DNA of 64,000 nt from Paraburkholderia sp. BL23I1N1. Its GTDB lineage: Bacteria; Pseudomonadota; Gammaproteobacteria; Burkholderiales; Burkholderiaceae. Shown one piece after another: positions 27,367 to 37,117 of the stretch. Position numbers and translations under genes: made by a program. The stretch is from the NCBI RefSeq assembly GCF_003610295.1, contig NZ_RAPV01000001.1, positions 3,968,001-4,032,000 on the forward strand, read 5' to 3'. The notes under the pieces were generated by a model, which saw only the letters and a list, made by a program, of their open reading frames with translations, ran no database searches and had not been told where the DNA came from. The number at the start of each line of letters is the position of its first letter. The stretch's first letter is position 1.

Positions 27367-27762
27367 TTAAAGCGGAACGACTGCCGTCGCTTCGATTTCG
27401 ACCTTGGCTTCGTCTTCGATCAAGGCGACGACCTGGACCGCGCTCATCGCGATGTCGTAGTCGCCGATCAGTTCGCGAAAGGCACGGCCGATATCTTTTA
27501 GCGAAGCGAGGTATTCGCGCTTGTCCGTGACGTACCACGTCAAGCGGACCAGATGTTCGGGTCTGCCGCCCGCTTCGTGCAGGACGGCGAGGATGTTCTT
27601 GAGCGCCTGGATCGCTTGTTGCGCGAAGTCGGTGGTCTGAAAACGCGCCTGTTCGTCCCAGCCGATCTGGCCGGCAATGAACACTTGCGTACCGGTTGCC
27701 GCGACGCCGTTTGCGTAGCCGCGCGGCTTGATCCAACCGGCGGGAAGGAGAGTTTTTTTCAT
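27367..27762 (-). CDS. RidA-family protein lacking the usual catalytic arginine
   Basis: 131 residues with the RidA fold: VFIAGQIGWDE, DFAQQAIQALKNILAVL, LTWYVTDKREYL and the C-terminal VEIEATAVV. By eye, the position of E. coli RidA Arg105 (just before the last hairpin) holds Met106 here, which is typical of the less understood Rid4-7 groups rather than the imine deaminase RidA. Such genes recur in aminobenzoate pathways, where ring opening or reduction creates an enamine/imine. The gene overlaps the upstream thioesterase by 4 bp. Confidence 0.85.
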   Translation of the reverse strand: MKKTLLPAGWIKPRGYANGVAATGTQVFIAGQIGWDEQARFQTTDFAQQAIQALKNILAVLHEAGGRPEHLVRLTWYVTDKREYLASLKDIGRAFRELIGDYDIAMSAVQVVALIEDEAKVEIEATAVVPL

Positions 27763-28202
27763 GAGCGATGCGCCTCGATGGATTCAGGCTGTGGGGCGAA
27801 CCTCGCGAGTGCGCTCGCGATGTCGTCGGGAATGTCGATGGATGTGCCGCTTTCCAGCGATGTTGTGACCAGCACCTGCTTCGCGCTGAAGCGGGTTTCG
27901 TTACCGTGCCGGCCGACGATCTCGAGATTGATCGAGCGCCGCCCCACCTTCGTGACAGTGAGTGATAGCGTGATCGTTTCACCCATCTGGCTCGGCCGCG
28001 AAAACTCGCAATCGAGTTTGACGATCGGCAGGCCGATGCGGCGTTGCGCGATCATCTGCGCATAGTCGATCCGCAGGCCTTCGTTGAACCAGTCTTCGAC
28101 CAGGGCGTTGGTCATCACCAGATATTGCGGAAAGAACACGATGCCGGCCGGATCGCAGTGCTGGAAACGGACGCGGACCGGTCTTTCGAAGGTCGTGTTC
28201 AT
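27759..28202 (-). CDS. Acyl-CoA thioesterase, 4-hydroxybenzoyl-CoA type
   Basis: 147 residues of the hot-dog fold. [19 protein letters not shown] contains Asp17, the position of the catalytic Asp in the Pseudomonas 4-hydroxybenzoyl-CoA thioesterase. The central helix VEDWFNEGL and the [20 protein letters not shown] strands follow. It probably frees CoA from dead-end aryl- or alicyclic acyl-CoA in the 2-aminobenzoate pathway. Overlaps both neighbours by 4 bp (ATGA-type). Confidence 0.88.
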   Translation of the reverse strand: MNTTFERPVRVRFQHCDPAGIVFFPQYLVMTNALVEDWFNEGLRIDYAQMIAQRRIGLPIVKLDCEFSRPSQMGETITLSLTVTKVGRRSINLEIVGRHGNETRFSAKQVLVTTSLESGTSIDIPDDIASALARFAPQPESIEAHRS

Positions 28203-29407
28203 TTCGCTGCGTCCTTGGCGGTTTCCGCGGCGTGGGCCTTCAGGAGGTCGCGGCCGACAATCAACTGTTGCACTTCGGTCGCGCCTTCATAGATCCGCAA
28301 CGCACGAATTTCGCGGTACAACATCTCGACGGCTGTGCCGCTTTGCACGCCCATGCCGCCATAGAGTTGCACGGCGGCGTCGATCACTTGTTGCGCGCCT
28401 TCGCTGGCGTGCCACTTGGCCATCGCGGCTTCACGCGTGACGTTTTCGCCCTGATCGCGCAGCCAGGCCGCGCGATAGACCAGCAACGCGCTGCTGTCGA
28501 TCGTCAATGCCATCTGGGCGAGTTTGGCTTGCGTCAGCTGGAAATCGCCGAGCGTCTGTCCGAACATTTTGCGCGACGACGCACGCGAAAGGCCTTCAGC
28601 CATGGCATGACGCGCGAAACCCAAGGAAGCCGCCGCCACCGACGTGCGAAAAATATCCAGCGTACGCATCGCGAGCTTGAACCCCTCGCCGGGCGCGCCG
28701 AGCATCTGGCTGCGCGGCACGCGTGCACCGGCAAAATGCAGACGCGCGAGCGGATGCGGCGCGATCACGTCGATGCGTTCGGCAATCTCCAGACCCGGCG
28801 TGTCGGCATCCACGATGAAGGCGGTAATGCCGCGTGCGCCCGGCGCTTCGCCGGTTCTCGCGAACACCACGTAGAAATCAGCGATGCCGCCGTTGGAGAT
28901 CCACGTCTTGTCGCCGTCGAGTACGTAGAAGTCGCCGTTTTCGCGCGCTGAGAGGGACATCGCGGCAACGTCCGAGCCCGCTTCCGGTTCCGACAAAGCG
29001 AAGGCGGCGATGGCCGTGCCGTTTGCGACGCGCGGCAAGTAGCGCGACTTTTGCTCATGCGTGCCGCCGAGCGAGATCGCGCCCGAGCCGAGTCCTTGCA
29101 TCGCTAAGGCGAAATCCGCGAGTCCGAAATGTTTGGCGAGGGTTTCGCGCAGCAGGCACACGGCGCGTGTATCGATGGTGTCGCCATTCCCGCCATAGGC
29201 AACGCCGCCGACGCCGTATTTCAGCCAGCCTGCCGAACCGAGTTCGCGGACGAGGTGGCGGCAGGTCGCATCGACGTCATCGTGCGCTACGTGCGAGAGA
29301 TTCTCGCGGCACCATGCTTCGATACCCGCAGCCAGTTCGCGATGGCGCGGTTCGAAAAAAGGCCAGGCCAGCGCGCTGTGCAGATCCATTTCGCTGTGAG
29401 TGCTCAA
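28199..29407 (-). CDS. Acyl-CoA dehydrogenase
   Basis: 402 residues from a TTG start at 29407. I chose it because GGGAG lies 6 bp upstream and the codon follows the upstream stop by 1 bp; the ATG at 29389 has no ribosome site at a usable distance. FAD-binding pattern: [32 protein letters not shown]. The C-terminal [18 protein letters not shown] contains the segment with the acidic base region. It would oxidise a cyclohexene- or chain-type acyl-CoA in the 2-aminobenzoate pathway, giving electrons to ETF. Confidence 0.88.
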   Translation of the reverse strand: MSTHSEMDLHSALAWPFFEPRHRELAAGIEAWCRENLSHVAHDDVDATCRHLVRELGSAGWLKYGVGGVAYGGNGDTIDTRAVCLLRETLAKHFGLADFALAMQGLGSGAISLGGTHEQKSRYLPRVANGTAIAAFALSEPEAGSDVAAMSLSARENGDFYVLDGDKTWISNGGIADFYVVFARTGEAPGARGITAFIVDADTPGLEIAERIDVIAPHPLARLHFAGARVPRSQMLGAPGEGFKLAMRTLDIFRTSVAAASLGFARHAMAEGLSRASSRKMFGQTLGDFQLTQAKLAQMALTIDSSALLVYRAAWLRDQGENVTREAAMAKWHASEGAQQVIDAAVQLYGGMGVQSGTAVEMLYREIRALRIYEGATEVQQLIVGRDLLKAHAAETAKDAAK

Positions 29408-29408
29408 T

Positions 29409-30260
29409 TCAATCTCCCTCGAACACCGGGCGCGACTTCGCGGCAAACGCGCTATACGCACGTTCGAAATCGCGCGTGCTCATGCAGATCGCCTGGGCTT
29501 GCGCTTCCGACTCGATCGCTTCGTCGATGCTCATGCTCCATTCCTGGTGCAGCATCGTCTTCGTGATGCCGTGTGCGAAAGTCGGACCGGCGACGAGATC
29601 GGCGGCGAGCTTTTGCGCGTCCGCGAGGAGCACAGCCGGTTCGCACAGGCGGTTATAGAAACCCCATGCGTAGCCTTCGTCGCCACTCGCCGAGCGGCCG
29701 GTGAACAGCAATTCGGCGGCGCGCCCCTGACCGATGATGCGCGGCAGGATCGCGCAGGCGCCCATATCGCAACCCGCGAGACCGACGCGCGAAAACAGAA
29801 ACGCGAGCTTGCTGCGCGCGGTGCCGAGGCGCATATCGGACGACATCGCCAGAATCGCACCGGCGCCGGCGCATACGCCGTCGACGGCGGCGATGATGGG
29901 TTGCGGGCAATGACGCATCGCTTTGACCAGGTCGCCGGTCATGCGCGTGAACAGCAGCAGTTCCGGCATCGGCAGATCGATCAGCGGTGCGATGATGTCG
30001 TGCACGTCGCCGCCGGAGCAGAAGTTCTCGCCTGCGCCGTGAATCACGACCGCCTTCACGTCGGTTGCGTAGGCGAGTTGCCGGAATAGATCACGCAACT
30101 CCGCGTACGATTCGAACGTCAGCGGGTTCTTGCGTTCGGGACGGTTCAGCGTGATCGTCGCGACCTTGTCGGCGACCGACCAGCCGAAGTGCTGCGCTTC
30201 GTAACCGGCGAGCGTCAGACGGTTGCCGGCCAGTAGCGCGTCGGTGTTGGATCGTGTCAT
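29409..30260 (-). CDS. Enoyl-CoA hydratase/isomerase family protein
   Basis: 283 residues from the ATG at 30260 (the frame extends upstream but overlaps the MarR gene). Crotonase fold: [17 protein letters not shown], the oxyanion loop [18 protein letters not shown] and the second loop [18 protein letters not shown]. The position of the usual first catalytic Glu ([20 protein letters not shown]) is occupied differently (Asp-Met), suggesting ring hydrolysis or hydration of an unusual substrate. It belongs to the 2-aminobenzoate operon and is 1 bp from the acyl-CoA dehydrogenase start. Confidence 0.85.
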   Translation of the reverse strand: MTRSNTDALLAGNRLTLAGYEAQHFGWSVADKVATITLNRPERKNPLTFESYAELRDLFRQLAYATDVKAVVIHGAGENFCSGGDVHDIIAPLIDLPMPELLLFTRMTGDLVKAMRHCPQPIIAAVDGVCAGAGAILAMSSDMRLGTARSKLAFLFSRVGLAGCDMGACAILPRIIGQGRAAELLFTGRSASGDEGYAWGFYNRLCEPAVLLADAQKLAADLVAGPTFAHGITKTMLHQEWSMSIDEAIESEAQAQAICMSTRDFERAYSAFAAKSRPVFEGD

Positions 30261-30286
30261 GAGTGTTTTCTCCGATTCGGTGCGGA

Positions 30287-30844
30287 TCAGTCTTTCAGAC
30301 CGTCGAGCAGATGGTTCTTGAGTTTGCCAAGGCGCTGATGGGTGCGCGATTTTTCGTCGAGGCTTAAGCCGCCGAACATTTCGACGACCCATTGCTCATG
30401 CGCGATCGCCATCTTGTCGAACGCTCTGCGGCCTGCCGGAGTTAGACACACGTTGATCGAACGGCGGTCGTTCGGATCGGTGTCGCGTGAAACCAGGCCT
30501 TCTTTTTCGAGCTGATCCGTAATGCCGGTCACGTTGCCGCCCGTCACCATCAAACGGCGCGATAGCTCGGTCATTTTCAATCCTTCCGGATGACGCTCGA
30601 GTTGTGCCATCAAATCGAAACGCGGCAACGTGGTGTCGAATTCGTTACGCAGGCGCTTGCGCAATTCGGCTTGCACAAGATTGGTCGTGGTCAGCATGCG
30701 CAGCCATAAACGCAGGCCCATGTGACTATCGGCGCCGGTGCTCATTTCCAGATCCACGACGTTCTCCGCGGGTTTCGCGACGCCTTTGCGCGCCGGCTTG
30801 ACGTCGCCCGGCACGGGCTTGTTGATGTTCGTTGACTTGGTCAC
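30287..30844 (-). CDS. MarR-family regulator of the 2-aminobenzoate operon
   Basis: 185 residues from a GTG start at 30844 that overlaps the stop of the upstream SDR gene (ATGTGA). The winged helix has [30 protein letters not shown] and the wing [13 protein letters not shown] 40-residue, Lys/Pro-rich N-terminal extension precedes the domain. It resembles the MarR proteins that repress aromatic-acid CoA pathways and release DNA on binding an aryl-CoA. It lies inside the operon it probably controls, so it would be autoregulated. Confidence 0.87.
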   Translation of the reverse strand: MTKSTNINKPVPGDVKPARKGVAKPAENVVDLEMSTGADSHMGLRLWLRMLTTTNLVQAELRKRLRNEFDTTLPRFDLMAQLERHPEGLKMTELSRRLMVTGGNVTGITDQLEKEGLVSRDTDPNDRRSINVCLTPAGRRAFDKMAIAHEQWVVEMFGGLSLDEKSRTHQRLGKLKNHLLDGLKD

Positions 30845-31614
30845 ATTACTTCTCCACCGGAGATGGAAATGGATTGGCCCGTGATCGCGTCCGAGCCGGG
30901 TTGGCAGAGCCAAAGCACGGCGTTGGCGACTTGCTCCGGGCTGACGAAGCGACGTTGCGGATTCGAGCGAAGCAAGGTTTCGCGCGCCTGTTGTTCGGTG
31001 CGCGAGGTCTTGCTGGTGATCTGTTCGAGCGACGCGTGAAGCAACTCGGTCTCCGTGTAGCCGGGACACACGGCATTGACGGTGATGCCTTTCGTCGCGA
31101 CTTCCAGTGCGAGCGAACGCGTCAGGCCGATTACACCGTGCTTCGCCGCGCAATATGCCGCGACGTACGCATAGCCGATTTGCCCCGCCGTGCTCGCGAC
31201 ATTGACGATGCGGCCATGGCCTCGTTCAAGCATGCCAGGCAACACGGCGCGCGTGCCGAGGAACACGCCGGTGAGATTCACGTCGAGCATGCGCTGCCAG
31301 AGCGCCATGTCGGTGTGAGTGAAGGGCGCGGCTTGCGCCTGGCCGGCGTTGTTGACGAGGATGTCGATTGCGCCGGCTTGCGCGAAGGCTTGCTCGACCG
31401 ATTCTTCGCTGGTGACGTCGACGCTGATGCAGGCGACTTCGCCGAGTCCGTTGAATTTCTCCCGCTGCGCTTCGAGACGTTGTGCGTTGCGCCCCATCAA
31501 GGTGACGCGCGCACCGGCACGCAGCAGCGCTTCGGCCACCGCCGCGCCGATGCCGCTGCCGCCGCCTGTGACGACAGCGTGTTGTCCAGCGAGCGTTGTG
31601 ATGGGCGTGTTCAC
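30841..31614 (-). CDS. SDR-family 3-hydroxyacyl-CoA dehydrogenase-like protein
   Basis: 257 residues, GTG start overlapping the preceding stop (GTGA). [14 protein letters not shown] binds the nucleotide, NNAG follows near residue 90, and the catalytic pair is in [11 protein letters not shown]. It probably oxidises a 3-hydroxyacyl-CoA intermediate of the 2-aminobenzoate route with NAD+, since a hydratase and an acyl-CoA dehydrogenase are encoded just downstream. Substrate inferred from context. Confidence 0.87.
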   Translation of the reverse strand: MNTPITTLAGQHAVVTGGGSGIGAAVAEALLRAGARVTLMGRNAQRLEAQREKFNGLGEVACISVDVTSEESVEQAFAQAGAIDILVNNAGQAQAAPFTHTDMALWQRMLDVNLTGVFLGTRAVLPGMLERGHGRIVNVASTAGQIGYAYVAAYCAAKHGVIGLTRSLALEVATKGITVNAVCPGYTETELLHASLEQITSKTSRTEQQARETLLRSNPQRRFVSPEQVANAVLWLCQPGSDAITGQSISISGGEVM

Positions 31615-33983
31615 GACGTTCCCTCTGCGCGTTGCGCGCGTTCTTGTGCCGACAGGCCTGCGTTCGCCGCAGCCTGGGCACGTTCACGTTCGAGATTGCG
31701 TTCGAGTTGCGACTTGGCTGCCGTATAGGGCTTTGGCCACGTCACATCGAAATAGCCGATTTTTGCGGCCTCGTTCAAGGTCCATGACGGATTGGCCAGA
31801 TGCGGACGCGCAATCGCGCAAAGATCCGCGCGGCCCGCCGCGATGATGCTGTTCACGTGATCCGCTTCCGAGATCGCGCCGACGGCAATCGTGGCGATGC
31901 CGGCTTCGTTGCGCACACGGTCGGCGAACGGTGTCTGGAACATGCGGCCGAACACAGGTTTTTCCTGCTTGCTGACCTGGCCCGACGAGACGTCGATCAT
32001 GTCGGCGCCGGCGGCTTTGAAGGCACGCGCAATGTGCACGGCGTCGTCAGGCGTGGTGCCGCCTTCCACCCAGTCGTTAGCGGAGATGCGCACGGAAATC
32101 GGCTTGTCTTGCGGCCAGACTGCGCGGATCGCCTTGAAGACCTGCAACGGGTAGCGCAGACGATTGTCGAGCGAGCCGCCGTATTCGTCGGTGCGTTGGT
32201 TGGTCAACGGCGACAGGAAGCTCGACAGAAAGTAGCCGTGTGCGCAGTGCAGTTCGAGCCAGTCGAAGCCGGCTTCCGCGGACATTTGCGTGGCGCGCAC
32301 GAATTGCGCTTCGATTTCGTCCAGTTCGTCCCGCGTGGCTTCATGCGAGACCTGACTGACGCCGCTCAAGTATTGTTGCGGCGAAGCGGACACTAGCGGC
32401 CAATTCCCCTCGTCAAGTGGCTGGTCGATGCCTTCCCACGAAACGCGTGTCGAGCCTTTGGCGCCCGAGTGCCCAAGCTGAATTCCGATCTTTGCGTCCG
32501 ACTGCCGGTGCACGAGATCGACAATGCGCTTCCACGCCGTGAGATGTTCCGGCGCGTACATGCCGGGACACGCGAGAGTGATGCGCGCTTCGGGCGATAC
32601 GCAGGTCATTTCCGTCATGACCAGCGCGGCTCCGCCCATGGCGCGGGCACCGAGATGCATGAGGTGATAGTCGCCGGCGATGCCGTCGACAGCCGAGTAT
32701 TGCGCCATGGGCGAGACGATCACGCGGTTTTTCAGCGTGACGCCGCGCAACTTGAAGGGCGTGAACATCGGCGGAACGGAGTGTTGTTCTGGCGCGCGGT
32801 CGACGCCTGAGCGGTGGGCGAGCCAGTCTTCGAACGTGGAGAGATAGCTTGCGTCACGCTCCCGCAAATTTTCGTGCGAAATCCGCTGCGAGCGCGTAAG
32901 CAACGAATACGCGAACTGTTCCGGTTCGAACGATGTATAGCGGTCGACGTGTTCGAACCACTCAGTCGAATTGCGCGCGGCATTCTGAATGCGCAGTACG
33001 TCGATACTGCGGACGTCCGTGTAGTGCTTCAACGCGGCGGGCAAATCACCCGGATGCGCGCTCATGCTGTTGGCGAGTTCGATCGAATCTTCGAGCGCGA
33101 GCTTGGTGCCCGAGCCAATCGAGAAGTGCGCGGTGTGCGCCGCGTCGCCCATGAGCACGAGCGGCGTTTGTGTGCCGTCGGCGTTTCTGCGCCAATGCAC
33201 CCATTCTTCGTTGACGACGCGCGGGAAGCGAATCCACTGCGACGACCCGCGCAAATGCGCGGCGTTCGATAGCAACGCATTGCCGTCCAGATACTTGGCG
33301 AACAGTTTCTCGCAGAACGCGATGCTGTCTTCCTTGCTCATTTCGTCGAGACCGGCGGCGCGCCACACGTGCTCCGGCGTTTCTACGATAAACGTGGAGG
33401 TTTGATCGTCGAAACGATAGGCGTGGGCCTGGAACCAGCCGAACTCGGTTTCTTCGAAGGCGAACGTGAAGGCGTCGAAGAGCTTTTTGGTGCCGAGCCA
33501 GACGAAGCGGCAATCGCGCATGTCGATCGCGGGCTTGTAGGTGGCCGTGTGCTTTTGACGGATTGCGCTGTTGGCGCCGTCGCAGGCGATGATCAGGTCG
33601 GCTTCGTAGGCGGAGTCGTCCGTCACCTGGGTTTCGAAAACCAGCTTGACGCCCAGTTCTTCGCAGCGCGCCTGCAGGATATTCAGCAGACGTTTGCGGC
33701 CGATGCCGCAGAAGCCGTGACCCGACGAGCGAATCTGGCTGCCGCGGAAATTGATTTCGATGTCGTCCCAGTGATTGAAGGCGTCGAGAATCGCGTTCGC
33801 GCTCGGGGCGTCGGCGGCACGCAGATTGCCTAGCGTCTGGTCGGAGAAAACCACGCCCCAGCCGAAGGTGTCATAGGGATGATTGCGCTCGACCACCGTG
33901 ACGTCATACGCCGGGTTCCGGCTCTTCATCAACAGACCGAAGTACAAGCCGGCCGGGCCGCCGCCGATACAGACAATTCGCAT
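31611..33983 (-). CDS. abmA: Bifunctional 2-aminobenzoyl-CoA monooxygenase/reductase
   Basis: 790 residues from the ATG at 33983, which begins the FAD motif [16 protein letters not shown]. Residues 1-395 form a flavoprotein hydroxylase of the p-hydroxybenzoate hydroxylase class (second FAD motif [17 protein letters not shown] at about 270-286). Residues 400-760 form an Old Yellow Enzyme-type domain ([20 protein letters not shown], then [10 protein letters not shown] and [20 protein letters not shown]). This fusion is the known architecture of 2-aminobenzoyl-CoA monooxygenase/reductase of Azoarcus evansii, which hydroxylates the ring at C5 and then reduces it; related fusions are called salicylyl-CoA 5-hydroxylase. 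First gene of the operon, behind a good sigma70 promoter. Confidence 0.9.
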   Translation of the reverse strand: MRIVCIGGGPAGLYFGLLMKSRNPAYDVTVVERNHPYDTFGWGVVFSDQTLGNLRAADAPSANAILDAFNHWDDIEINFRGSQIRSSGHGFCGIGRKRLLNILQARCEELGVKLVFETQVTDDSAYEADLIIACDGANSAIRQKHTATYKPAIDMRDCRFVWLGTKKLFDAFTFAFEETEFGWFQAHAYRFDDQTSTFIVETPEHVWRAAGLDEMSKEDSIAFCEKLFAKYLDGNALLSNAAHLRGSSQWIRFPRVVNEEWVHWRRNADGTQTPLVLMGDAAHTAHFSIGSGTKLALEDSIELANSMSAHPGDLPAALKHYTDVRSIDVLRIQNAARNSTEWFEHVDRYTSFEPEQFAYSLLTRSQRISHENLRERDASYLSTFEDWLAHRSGVDRAPEQHSVPPMFTPFKLRGVTLKNRVIVSPMAQYSAVDGIAGDYHLMHLGARAMGGAALVMTEMTCVSPEARITLACPGMYAPEHLTAWKRIVDLVHRQSDAKIGIQLGHSGAKGSTRVSWEGIDQPLDEGNWPLVSASPQQYLSGVSQVSHEATRDELDEIEAQFVRATQMSAEAGFDWLELHCAHGYFLSSFLSPLTNQRTDEYGGSLDNRLRYPLQVFKAIRAVWPQDKPISVRISANDWVEGGTTPDDAVHIARAFKAAGADMIDVSSGQVSKQEKPVFGRMFQTPFADRVRNEAGIATIAVGAISEADHVNSIIAAGRADLCAIARPHLANPSWTLNEAAKIGYFDVTWPKPYTAAKSQLERNLERERAQAAANAGLSAQERAQRAEGTS

Positions 33984-34017
33984 GATCGCTCCCACGTGGA
34001 CATTTGCTCTGGAATGT

Positions 34018-34046
34018 AATTTAGGCTTAGATAGTTTAGATGTCAA
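34018..34046 (-). promoter_or_regulatory. Sigma70 promoter of the 2-aminobenzoate operon
   Basis: On the minus strand: TTGACA (34046-34041), 17 bp, TAAATT (34023-34018), 35 bp before the abmA ATG. The spacer holds the direct repeat ATCTAAAC/ATCTAAGC, a possible MarR or other regulator site. Confidence 0.7.
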
Positions 34047-34245
34047 GTAAATGTTGAGCGGAATCTGAGGTGGGGGAGTGGGTTGGTCGGAAGAAATAAA
34101 GTCGGTCGGAGTGAAACGACTTAGTTTGCTTTTCGACGGAATTGAGCGCATGGTGAAATGATCCAGATGTATCTGGCCGCGTTTTTTTCGCATCCGGACA
34201 GGCATGGTTCCATGACGGTCAGTATTGCTTAAGGAGCGCGTCATC

Positions 34246-34512
34246 ATGACCATTCCCATCATCGAATACCAACGGTAGGAGCTACGTGCGTACTCTCACC
34301 AGGTATTCCCGCTGCATCGTGACCCGTATGCCAACGGTCCAAGGCCGTTGTCATCGATCGTGCGAATCGACACCATTCCGTTCACCGGGGTCAAGGCTCT
34401 GCGCCAGGCAGCGTTGTTCGACACGGTAAGTCCCACTACCGCGGGCGATAGCGAAAGAACGTCACTTGACTCGCTCCATGTTCATTGCGCTGGCTGCCGT
34501 ACACGAACTTGA
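34246..34512 (+). pseudogene. Small gene interrupted by an in-frame TAG
   Basis: AAGGAG and 9 bp precede an ATG at 34246. After ten codons ([10 protein letters not shown]) a TAG at 34276-34278 interrupts a frame that then reads protein-like for 78 more codons ([20 protein letters not shown], later IDTIPFTGVKALR) to a TGA at 34510. It is best read as an 88-residue hypothetical protein gene with a nonsense mutation; a decapeptide could still be made. Family unknown. Confidence 0.55.
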
Positions 34513-34704
34513 GAACCGATACGAAGGGCAATTGTTCTGTACGCCGGTTTCCCGGTAGGTGTTCGTGGACGGATGACACCGCTCGCGCTACGACGGGCGT
34601 CAGGAATCAAACCCGAACTTACGATGTGTCGCGTCGTCCCGACTATCGAGGGCGGCGCCAACCGCCTGTTGGCGAACCACTTTTTTCCATAGTAGGAGTG
34701 CATC

Positions 34705-34911
34705 ATGATTGATGACCAGGTAAATGCCGAAGAACTGGCAGAAAGCAGGAGGCAAAGAGAGGCCGCGGCGAATGCGACGGATGATGGCATGCCGGTGGCC
34801 CCGGAAAATGAAAAGCGAGTCGCCGAAGGGATTCAGTACAGAGCGCCGAAGCAATGGGCCAGGCACGCCAGAAAATGGCTGGCTGCTGGAGGCAGCTTTA
34901 TGCGACCTTGA
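34705..34911 (+). CDS. Small hydrophilic hypothetical protein
   Basis: 68 residues, TAGGAG upstream of the ATG. It is rich in Glu, Arg and Ala, with no signal peptide; the C-terminal part is basic and aromatic (YRAPKQWARHARKWLAAGG). No family recognised. It lies 25 bp before another small gene and may form an operon with it. Confidence 0.45.
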   Translation: MIDDQVNAEELAESRRQREAAANATDDGMPVAPENEKRVAEGIQYRAPKQWARHARKWLAAGGSFMRP

Positions 34912-34936
34912 ACGTCGGCGACTCATAAGGATCCTG

Positions 34937-35188
34937 ATGTCGAGTAACCAATTCGAAATAGACCTGACGCATCTCGAACGGATCATTCCGTTACTTGTGC
35001 ACGGAAATCCGCTCGCGCTAGCGTACTGGCGACGTCGCGTTTCGTCGCTGTCGACGCAGCAGGGCCTGCTTCCCGGTGGAAACAGGCGCGTAACCCGACT
35101 GCTTAATGTATTCGATGAAGTCGAGCGCGCATTGATAACAGGCAAGGCCACCGCTCGACGGTCACTGGGACGCACAGCGAAGCGTTGA
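34937..35188 (+). CDS. Small hypothetical protein
   Basis: 83 residues, AAGGA upstream of the ATG at 34937. A helical protein with a moderately hydrophobic centre (HLERIIPLLVHGNPLALAYW) and a basic end. The pattern looks like small conserved Burkholderiaceae proteins of unknown role. Probably co-transcribed with the 68-residue gene before it. Confidence 0.5.
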   Translation: MSSNQFEIDLTHLERIIPLLVHGNPLALAYWRRRVSSLSTQQGLLPGGNRRVTRLLNVFDEVERALITGKATARRSLGRTAKR

Positions 35189-35313
35189 CGTCCCGGTCAC
35201 AGCGTCTTCAAATCCGGTGACAGGCGCCGCGAGTATTCGCCACTGTCTGACAAACGTGCGCCCGACAACGTAGAGCACAATGTTGAACGACTGGCCCGTA
35301 GCGCAAGCGTTGG

Positions 35314-35448
35314 CTATTTGGCTTGCTCGGCCGTGTTATGGATGGCCTGGCCGCCCTTCGAAATGTCTTCGCCCGCACCCGCAACGGTGTTGCAGCCCGC
35401 GAGGAACGCGGTACCGGCGATCAGAAACAGAGCAATGAGTCGCGTCAT
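35314..35448 (-). CDS. Entericidin A/B-family lipoprotein
   Basis: 44 residues from the ATG at 35448 with AAGGAG upstream. A lipoprotein signal ends in FLAGC, followed by NTVAGAGEDISKGGQAI, which is the entericidin core. In E. coli the related EcnA/EcnB are small membrane lipoproteins of a stress-linked antidote/toxin pair. Single entericidins like this are common in Burkholderiaceae with no shown toxicity. Confidence 0.9.
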   Translation of the reverse strand: MTRLIALFLIAGTAFLAGCNTVAGAGEDISKGGQAIHNTAEQAK

Positions 35449-35604
35449 GTTGTTCTCCTTCCACAGATTTTTGGTGGCGGCAGGCGGTGGCGAGCCGGAA
35501 CATGCGTGGGTGCCGTGCACCTATCCGGGCCAGCGCGGCACAGGCGATGGTGGCACCCCTGATCGCCGTCGGAACCCAAACGACGTCGCCCCTAAGAGGC
35601 CAGT

Positions 35605-36071
35605 TCAAAAAGGGCGCTCAGTTCGGCTGAAGATGTTCCAGCAGACGAGTGAGCAGGCTAGTTTGAGGAATGCTTCATGAATGTCAGATCGGCGTTCGAA
35701 GCGAATGCGAAGACGACGGAAACCATGGAGCCACGAATGAGTCCGTTCGACGACCCAACGGAACTTGCCGAGGCCGCTGCCGTGTTCGGTGCGGCGCCTG
35801 GCGATGACCGGTCTGATGCCACGCTCGCGAAGTCTGCGGCGATGCGAGTCGGAGTCGTAGCCACGGTCGGCGTAGATGACCTTGGGCTTGCGAAGCGGTC
35901 GGCCACGAGTGCCGCGAATCGGCGGGATAGCGTCGACCAGCGGCAGCAGTTGCGTGACATCGTTGCGGTTCGCGCCGGTCACGATCACGCTGACAGGAAC
36001 GCCGTTCGCGTCTACGAGGACGTGGTGTTTGGACCCTGGTCGTGCGCGATCGGTGGGGTTTGGCCCAGTTT
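35605..36071 (-). CDS. IS5/IS427-group transposase, OrfB
   Basis: The catalytic part read after the frameshift (residues from GGPKTGPNPTDR on), about 155 residues. It has VIYADRGYDSD (second Asp) and the WVVERTHSWL Glu motif of the DDE core. The stop is 9 bp from the element's end. The same frame is open further upstream, but that sequence overlaps OrfA and is not protein-like. Confidence 0.85.
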
Positions 36072-36422
36072 TTGGCCCGCCCCAACGGCTCGCACGGACG
36101 ATGAATCGACAGCCGCATATGAGAAATCGAGCTGGCCAGATTCGCGCAGCTTGTCGAGCAGTAGCCCGTGCAGCTTGTCCCACACTCCGGCCTGCTGCCA
36201 GCCGTGCAACCGACGCCAGCAAGTCGCTCCAGAGCCGAAGCCCAGGCGGGTCGGGAGATGGTTCCATCGCATCCCTGTCTTCAGCACGAGCAGGATGCCA
36301 TTGAGTGCTGCACAGTCCGAGACCGGCAGCCGTCCAGGGTACCGCCTGCGTCGCGGTTTGGGCGGTGGAAGTAGCGGTTCGATCAGTGCCCACAGTTCGT
36401 CATCGATGATAGGTGCCGGCAT
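36012..36422 (-). CDS. IS5/IS427-group transposase, OrfA
   Basis: 136 residues: the DUF4096-type N-terminal domain (DELWALIEPLLPPPKPRR, NGILLVLKTGMRWNHLP) and the first catalytic Asp in AAVDSSSVRA. A run of five A on the coding strand (36073-36069) is the probable -1 frameshift site that joins it to OrfB. Confidence 0.87.
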   Translation of the reverse strand: MPAPIIDDELWALIEPLLPPPKPRRRRYPGRLPVSDCAALNGILLVLKTGMRWNHLPTRLGFGSGATCWRRLHGWQQAGVWDKLHGLLLDKLRESGQLDFSYAAVDSSSVRAVGAGQKLGQTPPIAHDQGPNTTSS

Positions 36423-36581
36423 TCCTTGATCCGTTGTTCAGGCATCCAAGGTTAACCGTTTCGTGGAAAAGTAAACAGCCCTTTCGGGCTCTTTTTGAAC
36501 TGGCCATTTAAGGGTGTGCAGGGCGCTCCACGAAGCCGGGAATTGGCAGATCCGGAAGCATTCTCGCGACAGGGCTGTAGC

Positions 36582-36869
36582 TCATGAAATCAAATACCGA
36601 TTCTGCGGACCGCCGGCATACTGCTTCTTTGCGATTTCGAGAACCTTTTCGCGAAACTCGTCAAAGGCACCAAGCACCGACTTTTCGTCGGATCCAACGC
36701 CAGGTTGCAGATTTCTGAGGATGGCGTCGTCGACCATGAAGGTGATTTCGCGCGAATTGTCGTACCCCCAGAAACACACGCAATGTCGGGAGGCATCGTA
36801 GCTACGGCTGGGGTTGGGAAATTGAAGCACCGCGATCAGCTTTTCTCGCACACGGCCGAGTAGCGCCAC
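36582..36869 (-). CDS. DUF1488 family protein
   Basis: 95 residues (a GTG at 36830 just before LQFPNPSRSYDAS may be the true start, giving 82). The motif FPNPSRSYDASRHCVCFWG plus EITFMVDDAILRNL and a C-terminal helix REKVLEIAKKQY match DUF1488, a small family of unknown function common in Burkholderiaceae and rhizobia. It lies beside the IS5 element, so its surroundings may have been rearranged. Confidence 0.7.
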   Translation of the reverse strand: MALLGRVREKLIAVLQFPNPSRSYDASRHCVCFWGYDNSREITFMVDDAILRNLQPGVGSDEKSVLGAFDEFREKVLEIAKKQYAGGPQNRYLIS

Positions 36870-37117
36870 TTACTGGCGTTAGAGTCGATCGTGGCGTAAC
36901 TGAAGCGTCTTTTCTTTGCTCTCAGAGCATCCGCTGTGTCGAGTATATGAACGCGCGTCCTGCGTTCGACGGCGTACTCGCTCTCGCTGCCAATTGCAGC
37001 CGAAGCAGGTTTGAGTTGCGATCGCATGATGGGGCCCCGAAGCAGGAGGTCGCTCGTGGGCGACCAGTTTCCCCACTGTATACCCTTTGGCTGGCGCCGA
37101 CGTCTTTTTGTACCTGA
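36870..37117. other. Region with no convincing gene
   Basis: Short frames on both strands only, none with protein-like composition and a ribosome site. With the remnant that follows, this gives about 480 bp without an intact gene up to 37352. Confidence 0.45.

Larger units (their letters stand above)
35596..36508 (-). mobile_element. IS5-family (IS427-group) insertion sequence
   Basis: About 0.91 kb with inverted ends sharing GGCCAGTTCAAAAAG, flanked by TAA on both sides (35593-35595 and 36509-36511). It encodes a two-frame transposase joined by frameshifting. The exact ends are uncertain by 1-2 bp. Confidence 0.75.

Noticed and set aside
34482..34790. Minus-strand frame beginning like a signal peptide
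   Set aside because: It is the reverse complement of the Ala/Glu-rich start of the small gene at 34705, which has a good ribosome site; the signal-like look is a by-product.
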